The notes: generated by a model not told the origin, from the sequence alone. DNA of 64,000 bases from Ambrosia x helenae (GCA_030844895.1 CM061233.1:95689719-95753718); one strand, 5' to 3'. Shown: positions 21,221-33,272, numbered from the stretch's first letter. Numbers and translations: made by a program.

Positions 21221-23782
21221 TGTGACACCCGGCATGTTCGGCTTAAACATAATAGTAACATCTAAGTCTACCTTAGCGAGAAACGTTTATAAACAAACTT
21301 AACTGGGTTAGTTGAGTCGGGTCAAATTAGGATTGTCCAGGGTTCAATGATCTGGAGGATCATTGGGAGTCGTTTTGGGAATACATTAGTACCGGGTTCC
21401 GTTGTTGGTGACATTACATGAACTAATTAAGTATATGTGTAGATTATGGGTCGTGTGGTGGATTGTATACTTATACTGGCTTAAACGATGTACAAATGAT
21501 TATATGTGCCTAAACATGCTAAGTATAGACTATGGATGCATGCTTACGTGTTAAGATGTGTTAGAATGCGTTAAACACGACAAACTGGAAAAAGGTTAAC
21601 ATGTGTTAAAGAGTGCTGTTAACATGTGTTAAAAAGTGCTGATGACCTGAATGTGGAAATAGTGGGCGAATGTGGAAATGGAACTTGAGAAATGGGCGAA
21701 TGTAGAAACAAAGTGGGCGAATGTGGAAAGATTCCACATTCGACCATTACAAATGGGCGAATGTGGAAAAGTTCCACATTCGACCACATAAAATGGGCGA
21801 ACCTGGACCTGGTATAAATACCATCCTTAGCCATTTTTCACCATTTCACAAACCCTAAACGCCTCCAAACACTCTCTATCAGCTATTATCATTGGGGAAG
21901 GAGTTTTTGAGCTTGTTTTTCATAACCTAACTCTCTAAATCATTACAAGTGAAAATCTAAGGTGTGTTCCTCATTCCAAATCCTTTTTAAACAATTTTAA
22001 CTTGTTTTCATCTAAACCCCAAGGGTCCAGATCTGATATCAACATGTTTTATGGGTAAAAACCTTCCTAATATCTTTCTAAATAAAACCTATTCATAAAC
22101 AATGAGTTTTTATGCAAACTAAACATGTGTTAATATGATATTATGCATTGTTTGATGATTACTTGTTGTATAGATGATATGATAACAACCTAGGGCTGTT
22201 ATTAATGATGGGTTATGATTGAAACATGTTACCTTTGATTGTTGATGGTGTTTTGACGATTAAGGGGGTTTTAGTTAGATTTAGGGCTTGTTTTTGGATG
22301 GTTATGATAAGGTTATGATAGGGGTTTCTTGTTCATGATGATTCGAGTATGATGAGCTGATTATTGATTGATTTCAGAAAGTTTCCTAATTGGGTAATAT
22401 TTTCATGCATGATGATGTGACATCTCCATAATTACTATTTTAGGAAACTTGTAAAACGGATAGATTTTGGGGTAAAATTGGTAGGGTTTCGTAGGAATAT
22501 ATTAATGATGCTTGACTGCTGTAACTCATGATGTTTCGTGATGTTTTCGGATGTTTTTGGACGCGTTTTTGAGTAAACAACACAGCAGGGTCGAACCTGG
22601 AACACCTTCGGCCAGTCGAACGGGCGAAGGTGGATTCCAGGGGTCGAACCTGGAAGCTAAAGGGGCGAAGGTGCCATAAATGGGCGAAGGTGGGAAGAAA
22701 AGGGGCGAAGGTGGAAGTTCAAAGCCACATTCGACCTTTTAGGGACACCTTCGACCACTTACAGCCACATTCGACCCTACGTTAACAAAAATGAGATTTT
22801 TGATACAAACTAAGTGTTTTATGCTTGAACCTTGCGTGTAATCTATGTGTACTTGATTAGTTAGGGTAATGGGTCACCAACGGGATGTCGGGTCGGTCTA
22901 GTGTGTCGGTTGAACATTTAAACACGTTTTAAAAACATACTTGGTTATGATCTGGACAATCGGGGACTAGATAATCTCATGGTTATTAGTCGGAACGCTT
23001 ATGTGAACATTTTGATAGATCTCCGGTAGAGGGATTATCAAGGGCTAAACATCTTTACTTATAATTGAAGAACGCAATCTAAGGTGAGTTCACGGCCCCA
23101 CTTTTACTGCTTTAACTTTTGGGGGAGAAAACATGCGCTAAACAGTTTTGGTAACATATGTCATACTATGGTTTTAACTTTATATTGCTATACGATCTTT
23201 TGGAAAGTCCCGGGGGAAACCATGAATGTGCGGGTTTGCACAACGGGGGAAATGTGGATAGATCTATTGGGCGTGACCTGCCCCACTCGTCGGCTTGGAG
23301 GGCCGGGCGGGTGCATATTGTCTCGAACAGGAACATTATCGTGCTAAACATTACGGGCTGCTAAACATGCTAAACATTGCTAAACGTGTCCAGTAATGGT
23401 TTCCAATCGTAGTAGTAACAAACACACGCCTAGCTAGCGTACTTGGTAACTCTTTTGAACAAACCTGTGAACTCACCAGCATTATATGTTGACGTCTCTT
23501 TGGCATGTTTTTCTCAGGTCGCTAAGGTAGCAACAATTGGATCTAGGCGCACGAGTCGGCACGGGCGTCTAGGGTTTAGAGCACGGTTTTTATTAAGCAT
23601 TCGAATTATGTCTTTTGAGTTGTAAACAATTAAAGCTTCCGCTACAGTTTATGTCTTTATAACTATATCTTCTGAATATTGTGTTATGCATATAGTGTTG
23701 TTTATTGTGACCGTTGACTTGAATCCTGGTTTGTCATGCGCCTCGCGGTAAAACCCCGCAAGTGGAATTTGAGGGTGTGACA
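21221..23782 (+). repeat. Second LTR of the Ty3/gypsy element (2562 bp)
   Basis: Preceded by TACAT (21216-21220) and followed by TACAT (23783-23787), so by itself it has the flanks of a solo LTR. TATA box at 21813-21820; motif clusters at about 21649-21808 and 22589-22777 mirror the first LTR. Confidence 0.9.
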
Positions 23783-23787
23783 TACAT

Positions 23788-24900
23788 GGGCACTGGCTTA
23801 GATCCCATACGAGTTATCAACTGGTATGTTCATTGACCATGATGATGAACAAAAATAATGTAAAGTATAATAGGGTTTTGCTCAAAAACAGGAAAAATAT
23901 GCATACCAAATATGCGTAAGAATAACCACTAATAAAAGAATATACGAGAATAATAAGATAATGTGTGAAAATAGCTATAAATAGAATGATGTAAAAATAA
24001 TGAAATTTACGGTAAATGAAAGTGCACGGTACACGTGTATAGCCTACTGACGTGCGAGTTAATATTTAGTAATTTTACATATATGCGTTATACTATAAAA
24101 GGCATTTAGCAACATTCAATGTTTTGTTAGACCAAAAGTTTTGTGACCGAGAGAGTGTATGTGTAAAAAGATGAATTATTGTTTATAAAACAAAATGTAG
24201 TTTTACTCGAACTTTGTGGTATAGTTGAAAGTATAGTAGTGATGCATGCGAATAACTTTTTAGATTCAAAACAGCTTCACATGAAGTCGAGATGAGAATT
24301 GTCATAATGCATATTATTAGTCGAAAGTTTTTTTTTCTCGTAAACCATATAAATCAAATGTGTTTTCAAAAGACCATGATTTAGAAATGACGTGAATGAT
24401 ATAAGTCAATGCGACAATAGTGTAAAAGTCACAAAGCATAAATGAAAATAGTGTAAGTTTTAATGCGACAATATAGCGGATAAAAGTTTTAATAATGATG
24501 ATGAAAAAATCCAAAAGCGAATGATCAATGAGTATATAAAACATCAAGAGATGGAACTTAAAATCCAATTGTTAAACAAAACTTAAGAATCAATAATGGA
24601 AAACGGAAAAATGCACAAATAGCGATAGCTATTAATAGAGAAAACTCAAAAGGCATAATAACTTCATTATAGAAAATTATGATAAGAGTTTCAAACAACA
24701 AATGAAAAATATATCAAAAATGTGATATTGAAAATATTTCTAATGAAACTGGTGACTAGCCAAAGAAATGGAAATATTAATAGTGACTTGTGGGGAGCGT
24801 ACTTGAACCTATGAGTGAATGGTCATCCTTCCCGATTGCACATACCCCGTCACTGGTAAATTTCAAAACCTTTAGCGAGACTTTAAAACGAGATATAGAA
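23788..24900 (-). other. Non-coding internal domain of the LARD-like element
   Basis: AT-rich. Short minus-strand frames (24317-24568, 24777-24983) show no retroelement motif and are probably chance. Confidence 0.6.
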
Positions 24901-24906
24901 ACAGAT

Positions 24907-25151
24907 CCTTGAGATGTGGATTTCACTCCTAACGCAAAGATGTATTTCAAAATTGAAAACAATTGAGGAATGAAACCAATCACTAAGTTAAGGATATCAT
25001 TCCCAACTTAGTGGTTAAGTTTCTTTTTGAAGGAAATACTCTTTGAGGTGTGGATGTCACTCCTATCTCAAAGATATATTCCTAAGATAAATAACATATA
25101 GAGGAGTGAAACTAATCACCAAGGTATGGATGTCACTCCTAACTTGGTGAT
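24907..25151 (-). other. Repeated stem-loop array in the leader of the LARD-like element
   Basis: Four hairpins share a loop core (minus strand) AGGAGTGACATCC but differ in their stems. Stems: ATCACCAAG/CTTGGTGAT (25115-25123 with 25143-25151), CTTTGAG/CTCAAAG (25041-25047 with 25067-25073), CACTAAGTT/AACTTAGTG (24981-24989 with 25005-25013), and a degenerate one at about 24908-24937. Between them GAGGARTGAAAC can pair with the loops. The array starts about 195 nt downstream of the primer site in element sense, where packaging or dimerisation signals lie in retroelement RNAs. That role is inference. Confidence 0.6.
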
Positions 25152-25345
25152 ATCGTTTCGTTTGTGAAATACGAGTGTCTTCTTTTCCAAGCAAAATACC
25201 GAAAGAATAACGAGAAAGAATCATAGAAAAAATATCTTGAAAGGAAATATAAGAAATAAGAGAAATGTACACGAGAGGACTCGTGAAAGTAAGCTTAGTT
25301 ATAGACTAGGCTAAAAGGCATTCTAATAACCTAATTCCCTATAAC

Positions 25346-25362
25346 CATGGCTCTAATACCAA
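25346..25362 (-). promoter_or_regulatory. Primer-binding site of the LARD-like element
   Basis: Complement of TGGTATTAGAGCCATGG, three bases from the 5' LTR (25366). One base differs from the canonical TGGTATCAGAGC initiator-tRNA match. Confidence 0.8.
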
Positions 25363-25365
25363 TCT

Positions 25366-26962
25366 GTAACACTCCAACCGATGGCGGAAACATCGAGGTG
25401 TCACGTAGTGACGATTGTTCAATAGCTCATAGACTAAAATTGTAAATTTTGATATATTGATTAAGTAGTTTATTACATTGAAAGAAAAATACAAGATACA
25501 ATGATTCTAAAGTGACAACTACAATGAATCCAAAAATCTAAATAAAAATTCCAAAAGCTTAAAAGTCATCTCATAAATAACCTGAAACATGTACGAAAAT
25601 AATATATGTCAATACAAAGAAATGTATTGGTGAGCATACCTGTTTGAATAAATACAGTAGGAAAAATGTTTAGCAATTCATGTGCGGTACCATTTGCAAT
25701 TATGTAATAAGTAATATCCGTTCAAAACCAAACCTATGAATAATGACTAACACATGACTAACCAACTGAATATTGAATTAACAAGACAATGACCAAGATT
25801 CTCTCAACAGAGTCTCAAGGGGGTATACCATAGTATTATTCATTGAAATGTTAGGCCGCCCAGCGGTTAATGATTTTGACAAGTCATAGACACACCAATT
25901 AACATAAAGCAAACACACATGAGAATTGCATTTAGTAAAGGAAATAGAAACTTGATAGTATGTACATGAGTCACCCCAGAATAGTAAAACAGTAAAAAGG
26001 GGAAAGATATACTCACAGTTTGCGAAAGCGATCAAAATCCACTTAAGCGGTCGTGAGCTAAGTAATGGGAATTCCGAGGAATTCAACCTATAATGTGTAA
26101 GAATACTAATAAGGAAGTGTCTAAAAAGTCTAAGATATCTAGGGTCTAAGGCATTAGGGTTTGCTAAGTCGATTTGGGGAATTAGAGTTTTAATGATAAG
26201 TTGCGTTAATGTAAAAGTTGTATATCACAAATAATATATGAAAGATTGTAAATGTGGTTAGGTAATATAATTATTACCTATTGAATATTTAGATAAAAAT
26301 ATGTTTGAATAATTAAGACCAAATAATTTAGTTAATTACTTTAACTACAATAATCATTAATGTATAAATAAATAAATAATTATGTGTTTCACAATGACTT
26401 AATAAATGGTAATTAAAATTCTCAAACATAAAAAATTTCTATTTTATAATAAAAGTATTTATAAAATAGATGTTTAAATAGTGTAAATAAATAAATGTTC
26501 AATTATGTCTAATTAACATAAATAAGATTAAAAATACAAGACATGATCCAAAAATGTTAGTTTTATAGGAAATGGATTCTTTATGATGTAAATCAATGAA
26601 AATAATTTTCTCATAATTTGTATAAACTTATTTATATTTAAAAGTGTTTTAATAGAATTAAATCATGTTTAAATGATTAAAAATAGGAAAATTAATAAAA
26701 ATAAGTGTTTTCTGAACCAATAATTTTTATTTTAGTTCATGATGATTAGAAATATTTTATGACAAATTTTGAGATAAAAACCATTAAGAATGAATTTTTA
26801 ATGAATTAAATATGATTAAAACAAATTAAATAATAAAAATTACGAAAATAAAATATTTTCCAGAAATAAAAATTATGACAATTTTCTATGACGTGTCAAG
26901 AAGCTACTCCTAAATTTTTATAATTTTTGGAGCAAAAATGAATTTATTATGAATATTTTAAA

Positions 26963-27002
<40 letters not shown>

Positions 27003-28081
27003 AAATATAAATACCACAAAAGGAAAAAAAATATCAAAAAAAATAGGGACCTGCTTGCTTACAACAAGGCTCGAACCAGGACCCTTTTGTTGCCTACCAA
27101 CACACCCAACCACTAGACCAAATGAGGTTTGTTGAAGTTAATGTAAAGAAAATATATTTAACACTTTATGATCAAGTCATCTTCTTCCCCAATCTACTAT
27201 AAGAACCCTAACCCTAACCCCTAATCTAATCAAGCGATTTCAGCCACCTTTAAACATATATGGGGCTTTTACTCGGAAATGGATAATAATTAAAACGGCA
27301 AAAATGAAAGGGACTTACAAAGATGTTTACACCCGAAAACAAGGTGAACAAGGTCGGACCTTTAAAGCCGAAAATCAGAGGATTCCGAAGCAGTTTAGGC
27401 GATGTTTTAGTGGGATTACATGGCGTTAAAGCTTAGAAAGAAACTGAGGAGACTTATTTATAGTGATTAACGCGAAAAACAACGTTTTAATCTTGTTTTT
27501 AAATTCCGACGGTTACACCTTTAACCCGGATTAAAACTCGCTCATAACACGTTATAAATTCGTTTAAATGATGTGGAAACGTTTGGTTATTGCGGAGAAA
27601 TATTAAGATATCATTCGAAGGAGCTAACACACGTTAAAACGGATAATAGGTGTCGCCGGAATAAGTCACCGGATGTTGTATTCCGGTCGCCGGAATAACG
27701 AGGGAGGCGGCTGGAAGTTTTTTTTTTTTTCAAATTGTTAACTTTTCAACCTTGACAAAATGGGTCCCTCACATATTAACCAGGTTAGATTAATTATTAA
27801 CTTGGTTATATTTTCCTTTATAAAAGCTAACTAACTTAACCAAGTTATCTAACTTAACATAAAAGTTTTTTTTTAACTTTTCAATTTTTTTTATAAACTT
27901 TAAATGCTCAAGATTTAATCAAAATTCAAAATGAACAATTTCTACAAATGACGCATCATTATTAGGTTACGTCTAGAATACGTATTTAAAATGTAAACAC
28001 TTCTAGTTTTTTTAAAAAAAATGTAAAGTATAAGGACTAGTTTTGACAAACAGATAAAAGATGAGGGTGACGGTTGTCACA
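25366..28081 (-). repeat. 5' LTR of the LARD-like element
   Basis: Partner of 9328-12034. It has an expanded TA run (about 26968-26998), a TATA box complementary to 27455-27462, and the tRNA-like segment at about 27048-27125 (A box from CCAACCACTAGACC, B box from GGCTCGAACC). Confidence 0.88.
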
Positions 28082-28171
28082 GGGGCTTTATATATAAAGT
28101 CTCCCTTTCTGATTGGTCCACGTGACAGCTGAGTCAGCATGGAGAGAGAAACTGAAAAAGGGGTGTAGTGG

Positions 28172-28197
28172 TAGGGGCTTTATAAATAAAGCCCCTA
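28172..28197. repeat. Near-perfect palindrome
   Basis: Two 12-bp arms TAGGGGCTTTAT/ATAAAGCCCCTA around AA, in the MITE interior. A degraded relative, GGGGCTTTATATATAAAG, lies at 28082-28099. Confidence 0.7.
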
Positions 28198-28406
28198 TTA
28201 ATATTTTATTATATTTTTTAAAGTAAAAAAAATAATAAGAGAGAGAATGTATGATGTGGAATGATGTGATTGGGTGGGGGAATATTGCACCGGCGCCGTA
28301 TTATTAACGCCAAAACAACTTTTTGAAAAATAGAGCCCCCGTAGCGTGTTGGGGGCTCCATTTTTGTGTATAGCGCCCAATATTTTGCCCACTACGTTGG
28401 GTCTTA

Positions 28407-29033
28407 CACTACTTTCGTATAACTTGTTATATTATTATTTTTTTCTTAAGACTCTTTTTATTATTATACTATGGGATATCATATTTCATTGTAATAAAAT
28501 AAACTCTTTGTACTTCATAAGCCTTTTTTTTTCATTTTATTATATCATGGTACTTTATTTATTTAATTATTTAATTTTTTTAGATGTAAGGTTTTTTATT
28601 TATATGATGTTTTTTTATTATTTTCTAAGATATATGGCTAAAAGTATCTCATTAAGATGTAACTTTGATACAAAACTACAGAAACAATTTAACATGTATC
28701 AAAATCTTTAAATACTAATAAAGTTAACTACAAAAGTGTGGAGAAGACCAGGTCTTGCGTACACCAAATATGATTACCAATTGGTAAATCCATTAAGTAA
28801 TAGGTGTATAACAACAAATGTAAAAAAAAAAATTGTATAAAAAGTTCCTTCATTGTTGGCGGTAATGAACTATTACATGCTTTTCTGACTTGTGAAATTA
28901 TACAATGATTGTATTTTTTTTAAATGATCTGACCCGATCCGAACCGGACCGAACATAAATTATTATATACCGACAAGTAAACAACTCTTAAAAATTTCCG
29001 CCTCCATTAAAAAAATTTATGGGTCCGCCACTG
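28407..29033. other. Right part of the outer hAT element
   Basis: AT-rich, ending GGGTCCGCCACTG at the TIR. A 121-codon frame at 28346-28711 crosses the MITE boundary and is low complexity, so it is not taken as a gene. Confidence 0.6.
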
Positions 29034-29041
29034 ATCACATA

Positions 29042-29321
29042 CACCTTTGTTGGTACTCATCGTCTCCGCGAAAGTTTGTTCCACTATATCGCAAGAAAAG
29101 CATAATAGAACATCAGTGGCTTTAATTACATTTGTAACATTTCATACCAACCAATAAAGTCCGTTTTCCCAAGAGTTCACAAATTTGTTTTTTTGTGTAC
29201 GGGTCAAAACCTCGTAGAAGATCACTCATTTGATAATTACTCCCAGCCGGTCATTTCTTATTATGGATTTGTTTTCTCAGATAGCCATTCGTGCAGAACG
29301 TCTTTGTAACATTACAGGCGT
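29042..29321. other. No gene seen
   Basis: Unique-looking sequence between the nest and the following repeat. Confidence 0.5.
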
Positions 29322-30096
29322 GTAAGGCTACAAACGAACTAAACGAACATGAACAAGACCTTGGTCTTGTTCGTGTTCGTTTGTTAAGGAAATAATGTGT
29401 TTCACGGACTGTTCATAAACATTTAACAAAATGAGAATTTTTCTTCGTGTTCGTTCATTATGGAATTGAACGTGTTCGTATTCGTTTGAGTTTGTTTGTT
29501 AATTTTAGGTTTCGGACAAAAGCGAACGAAAACAAACATTCATGAACATAGGCGAACACAAACAAACGTTCATGAACACAAACGAACACAGACAAGCGTT
29601 CATGAAAAAAGATGAACATATATTAAAATTCTAATAAAACAAGCATCTTTTATCACAAACATTATCCAAACATACCTCAGATAATATTGATAATGTCCTA
29701 AAAACACAAAATTATCATATTAAACTTGAATCGCTCATTTAATCCACCCAAAATAAACTCAAAATCTTCATTTAGTCCACTCAAAATAATAGTTAATCAA
29801 AACAAGTGAAGAAATACTAATATGTAATACGTTAATAATTATTAAATAATCTACTAGTGAGAATTTTGAAGTACTTAAATTAAAAATAAAAGTTAAAAAC
29901 CCTAATGAAATACCGAACACAAACGAACACGTTGTTGAACGTTCACAAACATAAATAAACAAATGTGGCCTTTAATCATAATCGTTTGTTTAACTAAATG
30001 AACAAAATTTCTTATTCGTGTTCGCTCATTTATTAAACGAACACAAACGAACTTCCCGTCAAACAGTTACGAACTATTTGTTTTGCTTGCAACCCT
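29322..30096. repeat. Repeat with TTCGTGTTCG-rich ends, probably a non-autonomous DNA transposon
   Basis: The left end GGCTACAAACGAACTAAACG and the inverted right end GGGTTGCAAGCAAAACAAAT are weak TIRs. Both subterminal regions are full of CGAACACAAACGAAC and TTCGTGTTCG. About three tandem copies of ACAAACRTTCATGAACA lie at 29530-29610. Possible 8-bp flanks AGGCGTGT/AGGTGTGA agree only partly. Confidence 0.45.
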
Positions 30097-30212
30097 CGAG
30101 GTGTGACATTCATTATGCCAAGTATCTCTCTTATAGACAAAACAAAGCAAAACCTTGCAGTATTTTCCTAACGTCTCACAAACATCTCCATTAGAACTCA
30201 TCATCCCTGATT

Positions 30213-31558
30213 AGGGATGTTCATGAGCCTAGCAGAGCTGAACAGACCTTTACTCGTGCTTGGTTCATTTACAAACTGAACCCATCCTAACGGCTCGTTT
30301 ACAACCTTGTCAAAATCCGAGCGAACATTACACTAAAATAAAAACATTACATTAAAATTAACCTAACCTAATTTAAACATAATAAACATAAACTAGAAAA
30401 CCTAATATAAGGTCGCCCAGATCATTTGCCACGTCGACACGTGATGTAATTCACCATCGTTGCAAAACTCGAACTTGGTTTTTGTGAGTGCAACGACCTC
30501 GTGTTCGGGGGTATTGGGGGGGGGGGACTTGTAAGATTGTTTGGTGAACACTCTCGAAACTTGGCACTTGTTTCGTAGGTCGGTACACTTGCAGTTTAAT
30601 GAGTTGGTGGTTCGATTTCAACTATCGACCAAGTCCTTGAATTCTCGAAGGACGTGAGGCCACTTGGAGGGTTGTTGATTTCCGTCCACGTCGTACATAG
30701 GGCGATCTCTTCCTCTTCGGGCCAATGAGTCATGATTTATCTAAAGATTTTGGAGTATTGGGGTGGGGTGGGAAGGCGGTGGAAATACGGTTTGATATGT
30801 GGTAAGCAAAACGGTGGCGAGAAAGGGGTTATATATTTAAATGAAATGGGTAAATTAAAATAAATGACATGTTGTTCAAAAACTTAAATGTTTTAACGTT
30901 GGGTAACGGTCCACATTGTGGACCCCCAATCAAAGCCCTCCACGTCACCTTCAGGTGTTGCCCCACGCGGGCCACGCCGGTGAAAATCTCCACCGGATAT
31001 GCCCCACGGCGTGGTCCACGTTAGGCACAAGGTGGTGGGCTTGCGTGGAAGGTCTTCCCACGCCCCACATTGTGTAGTCTTAGGTTAAGGCCAGAGAGGC
31101 GATTGGAATACTATAAAGAACAATTGTCTCATTTGTGGCGTAGGGTGATATCAAGCAATGATTGGCAACGGACGACTAATAAGATTAAAAAAAAGTCAAG
31201 AATGTTACTTCCCGACTTAGGGTTTTGCTATAAAACTTAGTGTTAATTTTTTATTGGGTTATGTGGGCTAGTTATATTTTATTTGCATATATTGGTCCAA
31301 ACCTAATATAATACTATGTATGAAGCTATAAATTAATTGTAATTTGTGTTTATATATAATTATATATATAATAAATTAATAAAAATTCATTCGAGCTAAA
31401 TGAACCTTTGCTCGTGCTTGGCTCATTGACAAATCAAACCGATCTTATTGGCTCGTTTACAATCGAGCGAAAAATTGAACGAGTATTTTTTGAGCATTTT
31501 CCAAACAAGTGGAGAGCAAGTCCCAAACACCGAGTGATTTGAGCACCCTATCCCTAAT
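30213..31558. repeat. Direct-repeat-flanked repeat containing a Harbinger remnant
   Basis: A block ACTCGTGCTTGGTTCATTTAC...GGCTCGTTTACAA (about 30252-30312) recurs as CTCGTGCTTGGCTCATTGAC...GGCTCGTTTACAA (about 31410-31462). ATTAGGGAT lies near both outer edges, inverted at the right. Between them, 30417-31080 is GC-richer and ends GCCCCACATTGTGTAGTCTTA, a Harbinger-type terminus; the matching left terminus was not found. Confidence 0.45.
30607..30733 (-). pseudogene. Myb/SANT-like ORF1 remnant of PIF/Harbinger
   Basis: The minus strand reads MTHWPEEEEIALCTTWTEIN, a match to the W-x-x-EEEIAL-x-x-AW start of Harbinger ORF1 Myb-like domains, followed by SRTWSIVEIEPP, where the FW-x-V core is expected. 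The frame then decays. No C-terminal NAM-associated region is seen. Confidence 0.45.
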
Positions 31559-31560
31559 GA

Positions 31561-33217
31561 AATTTGACCATCGTATACAAAACATAACAATAGCTCTAAT
31601 GTCATTTCTAACATCCCGTCTCTTATACCAAACAATCATTTCTTTTAGCATTGATACCATTTGTAACCGGGAGTTCTTCTTTAATCCACAACAACTACCC
31701 TAAAATGGATGATGATTTGAAGTAATACATTCTGTATAACACATTATTTTATTTCTTAATATATAACATTAAATTTATTCAACTCTTATAACATTTTTTT
31801 TAACATCTAAAACCTAAAGCTACGTGAAATAAATTGGATACTTGGAAAATAAATAAAGTATGTTGTCTTTTGTAAATAAGATCGCACAAAGATAAATAAA
31901 TAAACAACCATATAATTTCTAATAAAGATTTCAACTTATTTGAACAAAGTTAAATAAATAAACAACCATATAATTTCTAATAAAGATTTCAACTTATTTG
32001 AATTATAACAAGGTATTTGAACTAAAACAACACATTTTAGGATTGAATACACCCATTCGAAGCTTTAATTAAATTGTGAATAAACAACGAGTATAATTAC
32101 CTGGCAGTAGGTGATTATGGCTGTGAAGAAACCGCATAATTTGAATAACAATACAATGCTGAAACAAAACAACAAATTTTGAAATATATAAATCATTATG
32201 AATGGGAACAAAGACACACAAAGTTGGCTAAAACTAAAACAACAAATTTTGGGATTAAATCCCAAAAAATCACATTTTGAACAACGTACTTTAGCCCACT
32301 TGCTTAATGTACGAAACCTTTTGAGTCCAAATTTTCTCATGTGTCATATATATGTATGCATTTTTTAAAGAATATAACAAAAACTACGTATTATTTTTAC
32401 ATGTAATATAATGCATTTATATAATAAAAACAAAATATTATATGAAAACGAAAGGTTTAAATACAAAGCCTGGATTGAGCCATGTGCGGTGTGGGTACAG
32501 ACAAAGCTTAAACAGGGACAGACCATCCACATCGGTCATAATTATTATGCGTACGTTTCAAATCCAATCATGTTCATTTTTAACCGCTATATTTACCCTC
32601 AAGAATCTTCTTTTTATTTTATTTAACCCCTCTTTTAAAGCTTAAACATATGACTAAGGTTCGATTTTTGGAATATCCACCATCTTTTTTATGTACTTTT
32701 TACATTCTGATGCTAAGCTATAAAATTAAATATATACTAGCTAGGAGCAATCAAAGAATTATCAGAATCATATGACACGCATTATCTTTGTGTGTTATAT
32801 AATATTAGATACTTGCTTTAATGTTATGTACGTATATGACACGCATTATCTTTGTGTGTTATATAATTCACCTCACAAGTTTAAAAGGTCCGCTAATGTA
32901 GTTTTTATGTATTTTATTTTATCCTCAAATTGTTGTTACTACCTCAGCGGACTTCCTTGGCGAACGACACCCACAATGTGCCTAAACCTTGACTCCTTAT
33001 CCGATATTTGGTGACTAGATCTGGACAGCAACAATTTTTATACTTTGTGGGTACACTAAGACACATGCATAGTAATATAAAAGTTTGTCATCAATCAAAA
33101 TACATCTTTTTTAATATTTAAAAGAAAGCTACATTATTTTAACGATAAACTAACCTACTTATAAATACGTTTATATTTTCATTCACAGGATTTGAATTAT
33201 TCACCTCTTCGATAGAG
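31561..33217. other. AT-rich DNA, no gene; two local duplications
   Basis: A 58-bp tandem duplication (about 31886-32003; unit contains AACAACCATATAATTTCTAA) and a 34-bp direct repeat containing GACACGCATTATCTTTGTGT (about 32773 and 32837). Short frames here have no recognisable domain. Confidence 0.6.
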
Positions 33218-33272
33218 ACTATTTGTGGGATTCACTGGGTATGGTTGTTGTTGTTGTTGTTGTTGTTGTTGT
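33218..33272 (+). mobile_element. 5'-truncated RTE-type LINE tail, 55 bp
   Basis: GATTCACTGGGTATGG followed by (TTG)n is the typical 3' end of plant RTE LINEs. A perfect 15-bp TSD ACCTCTTCGATAGAG lies at 33203-33217 and 33273-33287. Only the 3' end was copied, a dead-on-arrival insertion. Confidence 0.8.

Larger units (their letters stand above)
12953..23782 (+). mobile_element. Ty3/gypsy element (Tekay/chromovirus-like), rearranged
   Basis: Inserted in the LARD-like element with the 5-bp TSD TACAT (12948-12952 and 23783-23787). Order: 5' LTR, initiator-tRNA-type primer site, leader, gag with a small intron, protease, RT, RNase H, partial integrase, then an abrupt switch at 19909-19915 into a second copy of LARD LTR/internal sequence, then a second Ty3 LTR. 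Integrase catalytic core, any chromodomain and the polypurine tract are missing. The two Ty3 LTRs differ by only about ten substitutions and one 35-bp indel, so insertion and rearrangement are recent. Confidence 0.85.
9328..28081 (-). mobile_element. Large non-coding LTR retroelement (LARD-like), minus strand
   Basis: Two 2.7-kb LTRs (9328-12034 and 25366-28081) begin and end, in element sense, TGTGACAACC...GGTGTTACA. The 5-bp TSD is GGGGC (9323-9327 and 28082-28086). A primer-binding site next to the right LTR and a purine tract next to the left LTR fix minus-strand orientation. Without the Ty3 insertion the internal domain is only about 2.5 kb (12035-12952 plus 23788-25365) and shows no gag or pol motif in any frame. 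It is therefore a non-autonomous element that must borrow proteins. It was split by the Ty3 element at TACAT. Confidence 0.85.
9308..28403. mobile_element. PIF/Harbinger MITE, second shell of the nest
   Basis: The left GACCATGCGTAGTGGG and the inverted right GACCCAACGTAGTGGG carry the CGTAGTGGG core. A TTA TSD lies at 9305-9307 and 28404-28406. Only 20 bp of this element lies left of the retroelement and about 317 bp right of it (28087-28403), so the original MITE was about 340 bp. Confidence 0.75.
8963..29033. mobile_element. hAT element, outermost shell of a four-level nest
   Basis: The left end CAGGGGCGGACC and the right end inverted CAGTGGCGGACCC are hAT TIRs. The 8-bp TSD ATCACATA is perfect at 8955-8962 and 29034-29041 although the ends are 20 kb apart. 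Removing the inner insertion leaves about 970 bp (8963-9307 plus 28407-29033), a short non-autonomous element without transposase. Confidence 0.85.
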
